From contig NZ_LR130760.1 of NCBI RefSeq assembly GCF_900625095.1, positions 1,148,997-1,212,996 on the forward strand: a stretch of 64,000 bases of DNA, read 5' to 3'. Source of the stretch: Acinetobacter ihumii (GTDB lineage: Bacteria; Pseudomonadota; Gammaproteobacteria; Pseudomonadales; Moraxellaceae). The position numbers and the translations under genes are program-made. This document shows, in pieces, positions 20,349-28,298 of this stretch (position 1 is its first letter; each line of letters begins with the position of its first letter). The notes beneath the pieces were generated by a model. It did no database searches, was not told the origin of the DNA, and saw nothing but the letters and a program-made list of their open reading frames with translations.

Positions 20349-20615
20349 TTGACTATCGAGAATCATCAAATCATTCTTCAAGATGAGCATCAAAAACGCC
20401 ATAAAATTATCAGGGTGCATGATGTTTCATTTAATAGCCAAACCTTGATGAACACTTATCAATGGTTATGGATTTATGCTGAAAGCTACGAATTCTTCCC
20501 ATTTGAGTTATGGGAGTGTTTAGATCGTGCCCAAATTGATGACATCATTCAAGATCATCAACAAACTTATAGAGTCACTCAAATTTTCTTGATTCGTAAA
20601 CCTAAATTTTCATAA
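20349..20615 (+). CDS. Small conserved-looking protein of unknown function
   Basis: An 88-residue frame starting at TTG. It is rich in aromatic and acidic residues (NTYQWLWIYAESYEFFPFELWECLD) and has no signal peptide or membrane helix. I do not recognise a family. No good ribosome site precedes the TTG. A short ATG frame (20320-20352, reading MNKNQLTLAD) ends in a TTGA overlap with this start, so a one-base change would fuse the two into a protein of about 99 residues. The protein-like composition makes it more likely real than not. Confidence 0.5.
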   Translation: MTIENHQIILQDEHQKRHKIIRVHDVSFNSQTLMNTYQWLWIYAESYEFFPFELWECLDRAQIDDIIQDHQQTYRVTQIFLIRKPKFS

Positions 20616-20714
20616 GCTGCTCTCAGTATTGAGACTTCATTCTAAAATAAAGCAAGTGTGCTCAATTTTATAAAATATTTATGACAGATTTCATGTGAAT
20701 GATTACATCTGTTT

Positions 20715-20840
20715 GGCTTTGTTGCACAAACCTATCTCTAAAGGCTTATTCCACAATATAATTCTCAAATGAATAAGCCCACACCTAAAATCTATCGTAC
20801 AACCAATTGGTCTTCTTATAACAGTGCATTAATAAATCGA
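20715..20840 (+). mobile_element. IS5-family remnant (left end and transposase start)
   Basis: It begins with the terminal repeat GGCTTTGTTGCACAAA (20715-20730). An ATG at 20769 then opens a transposase reading MNKPTPKIYRTTNWSSYNSA..., the N-terminus of IS5-family transposases common in Acinetobacter. The match stops after 24 codons at 20840, where the sequence changes to an IS30-type fragment. The rest of the element and its right end are absent, so it cannot transpose. Confidence 0.75.
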
Positions 20841-20961
20841 GTTCTTGACTCAAGCATTAATGCAGTACGATCTTCAAAGTTAAGATGATGGTATGACAAT
20901 TTTATATACTCCATAAACCCTTTAAATTAATTAGGTGGTTTATGTCGCACTTCAAGTTTTA
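20841..20961 (-). mobile_element. IS30-family remnant inserted in the TonB receptor gene
   Basis: Read on the minus strand, the fragment starts with ACTTGAAGTGCGACATAAAC (about 20958 downwards), typical of an IS30-family terminal repeat. An ATG at 20914 then opens a reading of MEYIKLSYHHLNFEDRTALM, the helix-turn-helix start of an IS30-type transposase. It is cut off after about 24 codons by the IS5-family fragment. Its outer end is the break point of the receptor gene; the receptor frame's stop codon (20952-20954) lies inside this repeat. Confidence 0.65.
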
Positions 20962-22076
20962 CTCTGCCATGCTTCATTATCTAAATGACGATCCTGATAA
21001 ATGATTTCACCTTTCCAGATCAGATTTGGTAAAATTCGATAATCCAAAGCCAATGATGTAGCAGTATTGTCAGCATCTGAACCGTTGTATGTTTCACCTT
21101 TTTCTTTCACCACATTAAAACGATAACCAAATTGCTTATCCTCTCCTACACGGCCTCCAGCATCCAAACTTGCGGATAGAATGCCTGCATTTCGATAACC
21201 TATTTTGGTACTCAGCAAAGTTTCTTCAGTGGGTTGTTTTGTTTGATAATTAATAATCCCACCTGGTGTAGCAAAACCATACATTAAACCAGACAAACCT
21301 TTTAATGCCATTACATTCTGGGCAAGCTCAACAGGGAACTCTCCTCCCCATGCACTGACTGAATAACCATTGACTTTATAACCATTCGTTTCATCGAGCT
21401 TTAAACCACGTATAGAAACAGGTGTACTCCATCCACTACTGTATGAATTAACTTCTGTGACAATACTTGGATCACCGACAAAAATTTTGCCCAATGAATT
21501 AGTTTGTCTAGTTTCAATTTCTTCAGCCGTTTTTGTAGTAATTGAATAAGGTGTATCGATCACACTTTTATTGCCTAATACACCTACAGTGTTCACTCGT
21601 TTTAAAGGTACATTTTGATTGTCAGCTTCCAGTGTAATCGTCGGTAATACCGAACCTGAAGATGCCTCTAAAGAAGATCGGCCACTTTGATTGGCTTTAG
21701 ATTGAAGTGGGGTAAGTTTTACTACTTCTTCTTTTTTATCATTTTGACTTTTTTGTTCTAATCGGTAACCACTCGATGTTTGTTTAATTTGATAATTGGT
21801 ATTTTTTAATAACTCTGCAAAACCATCATTGATGTCATAAGCACCTTGTATTCCTTGACTTTGTACTCCAGAAAACAAGCGACTATCGAAAACAATATTG
21901 ACACCCTGCTCTAAGGCATAACGATTCAGCACTTGCGCCAGATTTCCTGCGGGAATATTAACTTGAGTCGGCGCTGCATGAGCAATCAGAGGCAATGCAG
22001 CCACAGAAAAAATTGCCATATGAATCGCTAAAACCAAAGGTTTTGGATTGAGAAATGGACGACGAAAAGACCCCAT
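20952..22076 (-). pseudogene. TonB-dependent siderophore receptor, truncated by IS
   Basis: The N-terminal 370 or so residues of a FecA/FpvA-type outer-membrane receptor. It has a signal peptide (to about residue 34, LIAHA), an STN signalling domain (about 36-105) that would contact FecR, a linker, a plug domain (about 165-275, with VSIRGLKLDETNGYKVNGY) and only the first beta-barrel strands. Full receptors have about 700-800 residues; here the frame ends inside an IS30-family terminal repeat right after LDNEAW. Transport is therefore almost certainly lost, though an exported signalling fragment is conceivable. It follows fecI and fecR on the same strand. Confidence 0.88.
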
Positions 22077-22106
22077 TTTAATTTCCTTACATCATTTGTA
22101 TTTGCC

Positions 22107-22120
22107 TATTAACTAAGACG
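22107..22120 (-). promoter_or_regulatory. Candidate FecI-type promoter element upstream of the receptor
   Basis: CGTCTTAGTTAATA in the direction of transcription, about 31 bases before the receptor ATG at its near edge. The identical 14 bases occur at 32697-32710 upstream of the RND operon, also with a TTGTATTTG block next to it on the plus strand. CGTC-type -10 elements are typical of ECF sigma factors. The assignment is inference. Confidence 0.45.
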
Positions 22121-22157
22121 TTTCAGAAATCAAAACAGGAAAAAATTTTTCTATTTT

Positions 22158-23129
22158 TTAATTTTTTTGGATGACAGTAAACAAATCTCCTACCGCATAG
22201 GTGTTGAGATGAAGTTGCTCTTTCAATAATTGCATGGCTGCATTTGGGTCATCCAAAGGTAATACCGCATTAACACGATATTGGCTTAAAGTCTTGTGAT
22301 TAAAAATATATCGGCTAGATTGATAACTCTCAAGCATATCTAAAACCTGATCTAAGGCCATATCATTGACCACCAGTTTTTTACTTTGCCATGATTTTCG
22401 TAGAATATCTGGATGAACAGGTTCGATGTGAACCTGCTTCCCATCAAAATTAAAGCTTTGTCCTGTTTCAAGCACGATCGGCTCAAACTGATGATGCACC
22501 GAATAAATTTTGGTTTTCGATTCAATCATGCTGACATGCGCCTGATTGTGATCATAATTGACAATAAATTGGGTTCCCAGTGCCTGCACCTGAATATCAC
22601 CCAAATCAACGACAAAAGGACGGGTATGATCTTTAGCGACATTGACCAAAATGTTGCCTTTAAACAAATGTATTTTTCTTTGATCCAAATTGTATTGCTG
22701 GTTGTAAGCGGTTTGTCCTGCCATCTCAATCGCACTTTGATCCGATAAAATATTCTGTTTCCATTGTTGTGCTTGTGTTGAATGATCTGCATTCCAGCGT
22801 TGATAAGGTAGTTGGGAAACGATCCAAACCGCAATCATGGCAATGATTAAACTGCTTCCCCACAATAAACTTGCCGATTTTTTCTTGGCTGTGGTTTTTC
22901 TTAAAATCATCTTTTGAACAATTGGATGTTGCGATTGCAGACTTTGCGCTTTCAGGAGATCCATTTGACTTAAAAATTGTTGTAATTCTTCAAAGGTTTT
23001 TAAATGCTCAGGACTTTGTTGTTTCCATTGTTCCAATCGAGCTAAATCATCCTGAGAAAAATCGCCTGAACTTAATGTAATCAAACATTCTGATGCTTCG
23101 TTTATAATTTGTTGATCAGGTTTTGACAT
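22158..23129 (-). CDS. fecR: FecR-family anti-sigma/signal transducer
   Basis: A 323-residue inner-membrane regulator. A cytoplasmic N-terminal DUF4880 region (about 10-55, ASECLITLSSGDFSQDDLARLEQW) precedes one membrane helix (about 86-106, LLWGSSLIIAMIAVWIVSQL), a periplasmic FecR domain (about 125-220) and a C-terminal STN-like domain (about 250-320). It transmits receptor occupancy to the sigma factor encoded 26 bases upstream. With the receptor gene broken, its natural input is probably missing in this strain. Confidence 0.92.
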   Translation of the reverse strand: MSKPDQQIINEASECLITLSSGDFSQDDLARLEQWKQQSPEHLKTFEELQQFLSQMDLLKAQSLQSQHPIVQKMILRKTTAKKKSASLLWGSSLIIAMIAVWIVSQLPYQRWNADHSTQAQQWKQNILSDQSAIEMAGQTAYNQQYNLDQRKIHLFKGNILVNVAKDHTRPFVVDLGDIQVQALGTQFIVNYDHNQAHVSMIESKTKIYSVHHQFEPIVLETGQSFNFDGKQVHIEPVHPDILRKSWQSKKLVVNDMALDQVLDMLESYQSSRYIFNHKTLSQYRVNAVLPLDDPNAAMQLLKEQLHLNTYAVGDLFTVIQKN

Positions 23130-23155
23130 GAAAATTGGCTATTATAAGGATAAAT

Positions 23156-23671
23156 TTATAGATCTGATATTATCACAGAATAACAATGACTTAATGTTTT
23201 GACTAAATCATGATGAATGGTTTTGCTACTCACGTTTAACTGTTTGGCGATATCAACTAAACTTAAACCATCAATATAATGCATGAGAAACGCGAGCTGC
23301 TGACGTTCAGGCAAACCATGCAAAACTTGAGCAAGTTGATTGAGTATATCAATCGCCATAATGGTTTGTTCGGGGCTAATGTCGTAAGTTAAATTTTGCT
23401 GAGTCAAATATTCCAGATACGCCTGCTCAATCTTTTGATGACGTGCTCGATCGATCAAAATCCGTTTTGCAGTGGTGGTTAAATATGCCTTAGGCTGCTG
23501 AATATCAAGTAATCCCTGACTGCGAATCAGTTTAGCAAACGTATCCTGTAAGACATCTTCAGCGTTTTCAGCCGATCCTAATTTTTTATATAACCAACCG
23601 TATAACCAGCCATAGTGGGCTTTATATAGCTCGGCGATATAGTGCGTGATGATTTGTTGATTTGCCGTCAT
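23156..23671 (-). CDS. fecI: FecI-family ECF sigma factor
   Basis: A 171-residue ECF sigma factor. Region 2 spans about 10-75 (AENAEDVLQDTFAKLIRSQG is region 2.4-like). Region 4 lies around 110-165 with LPERQQLAFLMHYIDGLSLVDIAKQLNVSSKTIHHDLVKTL as the helix-turn-helix. FecI-type factors direct transcription of one or a few iron-uptake operons. A Fur-box-like palindrome lies 41-56 bases upstream and a 7-bp hairpin directly before the start, with no clear ribosome site. Its expected target is the receptor downstream, possibly also the RND operon. Confidence 0.93.
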   Translation of the reverse strand: MTANQQIITHYIAELYKAHYGWLYGWLYKKLGSAENAEDVLQDTFAKLIRSQGLLDIQQPKAYLTTTAKRILIDRARHQKIEQAYLEYLTQQNLTYDISPEQTIMAIDILNQLAQVLHGLPERQQLAFLMHYIDGLSLVDIAKQLNVSSKTIHHDLVKTLSHCYSVIISDL

Positions 23672-23680
23672 GAGAGTAAC

Positions 23681-23702
23681 GCCACATCGTCAGAAATGTG
23701 GC
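23681..23702 (-). promoter_or_regulatory. Hairpin in the fecI leader
   Basis: The stem GCCACAT/ATGTGGC with an 8-base loop ends 9 bases before the fecI ATG, where a ribosome site would be expected. It could be a terminator remnant for the upstream outer-membrane factor gene or a translational control element. No T run follows. Confidence 0.35.
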
Positions 23703-23711
23703 TAATTTAAC

Positions 23712-23727
23712 AGTAATGAGAATTACT
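23712..23727 (-). promoter_or_regulatory. Candidate Fur box upstream of fecI
   Basis: The perfect inverted repeat AGTAAT-GAGA-ATTACT resembles the Fur consensus and sits 41-56 bases before the fecI start. It would make fecI iron-repressed, as is usual for this family. Confidence 0.55.
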
Positions 23728-23744
23728 ATCAATTTTATTTAAAA

Positions 23745-25178
23745 TTAATTTTTACGACTTTGGTCGTTATCCCATCCTGTTCCCAAAGCTGCAATCAGTT
23801 GCATTGAACTCATCATTTGACGTTGTTGTAACGCTAATCGATCTTGTTCAGCTTGTAAACGTAAGTTCTGAGCAATGGCGACTTCGAGATAACTGACCAT
23901 TCCTGCGTTATAGCGTTGCGTCACCACTCGCTCATTTTCATGGGCCAGATTTAACAATTGAGCTTGCTCCGAGGCTTGTTGTTTTAAACTTGCTGCTTGC
24001 AGCAAGCTATCTTCCACTTCTTTCCATCCTGTCAACACGCTTTGCTTATACGCTGCTAATTTTTCATCATAATTGGCTTGAGCCTGATCTATTTCAGCTT
24101 TACGTTTTCCACCATCAAATACGGTGGCTACGGTGCTTAAACTGATTGACCAGAGATAGTTAGGCGACTGAAAAAGTTGCGAAAATACATTGTTATTTAG
24201 ACTTCCATTTAGACCAATACTGACATCAGGCAACCATGTGGTTTGTGCCAGACCCAGGTGTGCGTGTGTGGCAGCAAGTTCACGTTCGGCACGAATCACA
24301 TCAGGTCGCTGGATCAATAAGTGGCTTGGAATCTTAACAGGAATTTCAGGCAGATGAAATTGAGCTGTTTGTTGAGTCAGTTGAAACTGAGCCACCGTTT
24401 GCCCCAGTAATACCGCAAGAATATTCTCTTGTAAATTTCGCTCACGTTGCTGTTCTATTTGCTGGATTTCAACTTGTTTAAGCTGAGTTTCGGCCTGAAT
24501 CACATCTGCACGAGCAATCATTCCTGCCTGATATTGATTTTTTAAAATCTGTAAAGAACGCGCATAACTTTGCTCAGTTTGTTGCAGTACAGTAAGTTGT
24601 AAATCTAATAGTCGGATATTCCAATAGCTTTGTGCAGCTAGTAATTGTTGGTTGAGTTTAATCGCAGCTAAATCTGCCTGCGAAGCCTCTAGATTGGCTT
24701 GTTGCCCTTCTATGGCTTTAGCAACCCTGCCCCAAAGATCAGGCACCCAACTGGCTTGCAATCCTGCACTAAATTGCGCACTGGATTGATGCTTTAAGTC
24801 ATTATCTTTACTGCCATTACGATTTGCGCCTGCTTCTACACCGAGTGTAGGCAAACGTACTGAGCGTTGTACATTTAACAGCGCATTGGCATGACGGTAA
24901 CGAGCTTCGGCTTGTTTTAAACTTAGATTTTCTGCATTAAGTTGTTGAATCAAAAGATTCAGCTTGTCATCCCGATAAAGTTGCCACCATTGGGAGCCTT
25001 GGCTCGTTAAACTTTGGGTTTGCACCCAGTTGAGTGAGGCATATTTATATTGTGAATCTGCTTGAATGATGGGTTGTTGATATACAGGTGGATGCATCAG
25101 CATCGTTGAACTACATCCAGTAAAAAGCACAACACATCCAAAACTTGCCAGATATTTAGATAAATCCGAACTGATCAC
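23745..25178 (-). CDS. Outer-membrane efflux lipoprotein, NodT/OprM family
   Basis: A 477-residue TolC-like channel with a lipoprotein signal (lipobox ending at the Cys of FTGCSS, about residue 22). Two repeated coiled-coil helical halves follow (QAEARYRHANALLNVQ..., QAQANYDEKLAAYKQSVLTGWKEVEDSLL). It provides the outer-membrane exit for the adjacent RND pumps. The frame starts at GTG 25178, 12 bases after the second pump gene, so it is the last gene of a four-gene operon. The same gene order is seen in Pseudomonas muxABC-opmB. Confidence 0.9.
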   Translation of the reverse strand: MISSDLSKYLASFGCVVLFTGCSSTMLMHPPVYQQPIIQADSQYKYASLNWVQTQSLTSQGSQWWQLYRDDKLNLLIQQLNAENLSLKQAEARYRHANALLNVQRSVRLPTLGVEAGANRNGSKDNDLKHQSSAQFSAGLQASWVPDLWGRVAKAIEGQQANLEASQADLAAIKLNQQLLAAQSYWNIRLLDLQLTVLQQTEQSYARSLQILKNQYQAGMIARADVIQAETQLKQVEIQQIEQQRERNLQENILAVLLGQTVAQFQLTQQTAQFHLPEIPVKIPSHLLIQRPDVIRAERELAATHAHLGLAQTTWLPDVSIGLNGSLNNNVFSQLFQSPNYLWSISLSTVATVFDGGKRKAEIDQAQANYDEKLAAYKQSVLTGWKEVEDSLLQAASLKQQASEQAQLLNLAHENERVVTQRYNAGMVSYLEVAIAQNLRLQAEQDRLALQQRQMMSSMQLIAALGTGWDNDQSRKN

Positions 25179-25190
25179 TTTTATATTTTC

Positions 25191-28100
25191 CTATCTATTT
25201 CTATAGCCGATGGCATGACTGATCTTAAATTGCTTAAACATTTGAGCCAGTTTCTCTAATAGAAGATACATGACAGGTGTGGTATAGAGGGTTAAGAGCT
25301 GGCCTAATGCCAAACCGCCAACAATCACCAGACCCAAAGGCTGTCTTAATTCGGAGCCTTCAGTGGTACTGAGTGCCAAAGGAATCGCACCTAATAACGC
25401 TGCGGTATTGGTCATTAAAATAGGGCGGAAGCGTAATGTCGCCGCAGAGATTACCGATTCAAATGCTGTTTTGCCCTGACGACGTTGTTGCAAGGTAAAA
25501 TCAATCAGTAAAATGGCATTTTTCACCACAATCCCAATCAATAAAAACATGCCAAGCAATGCAATCAGGGTAAATTCAAAATTAAATAACCAAAGCGTGA
25601 TTAAGCCACCTAAAGCCACAGCAGGTACGGTTGATAAGATAGTCAAAGGATGCATCATACTTTCATAAGTCACCCCTAACACGATATAAATCAATATAAT
25701 GACTGCCAATAGCAACACGGGGGTGCTTAAACCTGCTTGTAAACTTTCAGCTTCTACGTCTTTATCTGTCGCCACAAAAATCTGATTAGGAAGCATGACT
25801 TGTGGCAACACACTCCGAATCGCAAGCTCTGCCTGTTCTGCGGTATAACCTTGTTTCAGCACATAACCGATGCCCATTGCGGCATACTGATTGCGTCGAT
25901 GTACGCGATCATTGGTGATTCCATATGACCACGTGGCAAAGTTGGTCAGAGGCACATATTCGCCGTTTTGATTTGGAACTTTAATATTCGCCAAAGCTTC
26001 GGGATTTTCGGTAAAGCGTTTATCAATTTCCATGACTACATGAAACTGATTGGTTTGATCATAGATCGTAGAAATTTGTCGTTGTGAAAACGAATTATTC
26101 AGGACACTGGAAATACTTTCGATATCAACGCCTAAACGCCGTGCTGCTTCTCGGTTAATGTCAAGTGTGACATGCTGTGCGCCCTCATCCCCTAAAGTTT
26201 CAACTTCTTCAAGCTCAGGGAGTTTTTGCATGGCCTCTGCAACTTTGGGTGCCCATTTTCTGAGTAAAGCCACATCATCAGATTGCAATAATAGTAAATA
26301 ATCCTGCCCGCCACTGGCTGAAAACATATCTTCCAGATCCAGATCTTGTTGAACACGTGCCGAGAAGACTGCACCTGCGAGCCAAGGTGCATTTTGGCGA
26401 ATCCGTTCAGCAATTTCATGCGTGGTTTTGCCATCACGTTGTGCTTTAGGTTTCAAACTCACCATAAAAAAGGAATTGGTGGTTCCGCCTGCGCCGCCTG
26501 AAGTTCCAATGACATCTTTGATTGCTGGATCTTTGAGCAAACTTTGGCTAAAGGTCAAAATTTTAGGCTGCATAATCTGAAAGGAAAAACCATCATCACC
26601 GCGAATAAATGTTTCGATTCGACCTGTATCCTGTTCAGGTAAAATCTTTTTAGGCAAGCTTTGATATAAATAAACAGAACCTGCAATTGCAGCCAACCAA
26701 AGTAAGATCACCAAATAAGTATGACGCATCATCCACTTTAATGAACCTAGATAATAATGCGTCAAGGCTTGCATCATGCGTTGACTATAATCGTATAACG
26801 GCTGTTTATGCTGCTCATTAAGTGGTCGTAAACAATGTGCAGATAGGCTTGGTGTCAAGATCAAAGACACAAAAACAGAAAGAACTACAATAAACACCAG
26901 TGTCAGTGAAAATTCACGAAATAGTCGCTCGATCACACCGCCCATAAATAGCACGGAAATAAAAATCACAATCAGTGCCAGATTCATGGCAATCAAAGTA
27001 AATCCGACTTCTCGAACGCCCTGAATCGCGGCATGAAATGGATGTTTACCCTGTTCGATGTGTCGTTCAATATTTTCAAGCACCACAATGGCATCATCTA
27101 CCACAAGCCCGATCGCAACAATCACCGCCATGATGGATAAATTGTTCAGTGAAAATCCGGCCAGATAAACCAGACTGGTTGCACCAATCAAAGTCACCAA
27201 CATTGCAATGCTCGGTACAATTGCACTTTGTAAGCGGCCTAACATCAGCGCAACCACAATCACCACCAATAACATCGAAAAAAGCAAGGTATTACGCGCT
27301 TCTTTTAAACCCGCATGAATCACCTCTGAACCGTCCATCACCGTGGTTAATTCGGCATCGGCAGGAATCATCGAATTTAATTCAGGTAATTTTGCTTTAA
27401 TTTTTTCAATCGTTGCGATGGTATTGGCATTGGGCTGTCGACTGATTTTAAGAATCACCGCAGGTTCGCCATTATGAAAACCACTGACATAACGATTCTC
27501 AACTGAATCTTCTACTTCTGCGACATCTTTAAGTCGAACAACGCCTTGCGCTGTTTGATGCACAATTAAATTTGAAAAATCTGCTGCATCTTTTAAATGG
27601 GTTGAAAGTGCCACTTGCCAACGAGTGTTTTGATTTTCAATTACACCCAAAGACTGAACTACATTACTTTTTTCAACTGCCTCGCGTACTTGTTCCAACG
27701 AAACCCCTTGCGAGATCAAGGCATTGGGATTGAGAATAATCCGCACCGCAGGCATTGAGGCACCATCAATCTCGACCTCACCCACACCGCTAATTTGGGC
27801 AAGATTGGGCTGTAATTGATTGCTTGCCAATTCATACAATTTACCTGCCGATAAATACTTGGAGCTGAGTGCCAGATAAAAAATCGGACTTTGACTTGGA
27901 TTGACCTTAAAATATTCAGGTGGGCTTGGCATTCCTGATGGTAATTGTGACATTGCAGCATTAATAGCGGCCTGTACTTCTCGCGCTGCTTCATTAATGT
28001 CTGTATCCAGATCAAAATGCAAAGTCACTTGTGTTGAATTTTGACTGCTCGATGAATTAATCGCTTTGACCCCAGACACGCCCATCATGGCGCGTTCCAA

Positions 28101-28298
28101 TGGAGTCGCAACAGTAGCGGACATACTTTCTGGGCTTGCCCCTGGTAAACTTGCCCGTACTACAATCGTCGGAATATCTGCCTGAGGTAAAGCCGCGACA
28201 GGTAAACGAAAATAGGCCAATATCCCAAGCAAAGTAATGGCAATTCCCAGTAAAATACTGGCCACAGGACGATGCACAAATAAAGCAAAGATATTCAC
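25191..28298 (-). CDS. mdtC: RND efflux permease, MdtC/MuxC-like
   Basis: A 1035-residue inner-membrane proton-driven HAE1-type RND pump. Twelve membrane helices in the standard 1+5+1+5 layout are interrupted by two large periplasmic loops. The proton-relay aspartates are in AIGLVVDDAIVVLENIERH. It starts at GTG and overlaps the stop of the first pump gene by 4 bases, so the two are translationally coupled and probably form a mixed MdtBC-type heterotrimer. The symbol is by analogy; substrates are unknown here. Confidence 0.88.
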   Translation of the reverse strand: MNIFALFVHRPVASILLGIAITLLGILAYFRLPVAALPQADIPTIVVRASLPGASPESMSATVATPLERAMMGVSGVKAINSSSSQNSTQVTLHFDLDTDINEAAREVQAAINAAMSQLPSGMPSPPEYFKVNPSQSPIFYLALSSKYLSAGKLYELASNQLQPNLAQISGVGEVEIDGASMPAVRIILNPNALISQGVSLEQVREAVEKSNVVQSLGVIENQNTRWQVALSTHLKDAADFSNLIVHQTAQGVVRLKDVAEVEDSVENRYVSGFHNGEPAVILKISRQPNANTIATIEKIKAKLPELNSMIPADAELTTVMDGSEVIHAGLKEARNTLLFSMLLVVIVVALMLGRLQSAIVPSIAMLVTLIGATSLVYLAGFSLNNLSIMAVIVAIGLVVDDAIVVLENIERHIEQGKHPFHAAIQGVREVGFTLIAMNLALIVIFISVLFMGGVIERLFREFSLTLVFIVVLSVFVSLILTPSLSAHCLRPLNEQHKQPLYDYSQRMMQALTHYYLGSLKWMMRHTYLVILLWLAAIAGSVYLYQSLPKKILPEQDTGRIETFIRGDDGFSFQIMQPKILTFSQSLLKDPAIKDVIGTSGGAGGTTNSFFMVSLKPKAQRDGKTTHEIAERIRQNAPWLAGAVFSARVQQDLDLEDMFSASGGQDYLLLLQSDDVALLRKWAPKVAEAMQKLPELEEVETLGDEGAQHVTLDINREAARRLGVDIESISSVLNNSFSQRQISTIYDQTNQFHVVMEIDKRFTENPEALANIKVPNQNGEYVPLTNFATWSYGITNDRVHRRNQYAAMGIGYVLKQGYTAEQAELAIRSVLPQVMLPNQIFVATDKDVEAESLQAGLSTPVLLLAVIILIYIVLGVTYESMMHPLTILSTVPAVALGGLITLWLFNFEFTLIALLGMFLLIGIVVKNAILLIDFTLQQRRQGKTAFESVISAATLRFRPILMTNTAALLGAIPLALSTTEGSELRQPLGLVIVGGLALGQLLTLYTTPVMYLLLEKLAQMFKQFKISHAIGYRNR

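Noticed and set aside
20769..20880. Functional transposase gene
   Set aside because: Only the first 24 codons match an IS5-family transposase; it then switches to unrelated IS30-type sequence and stops.
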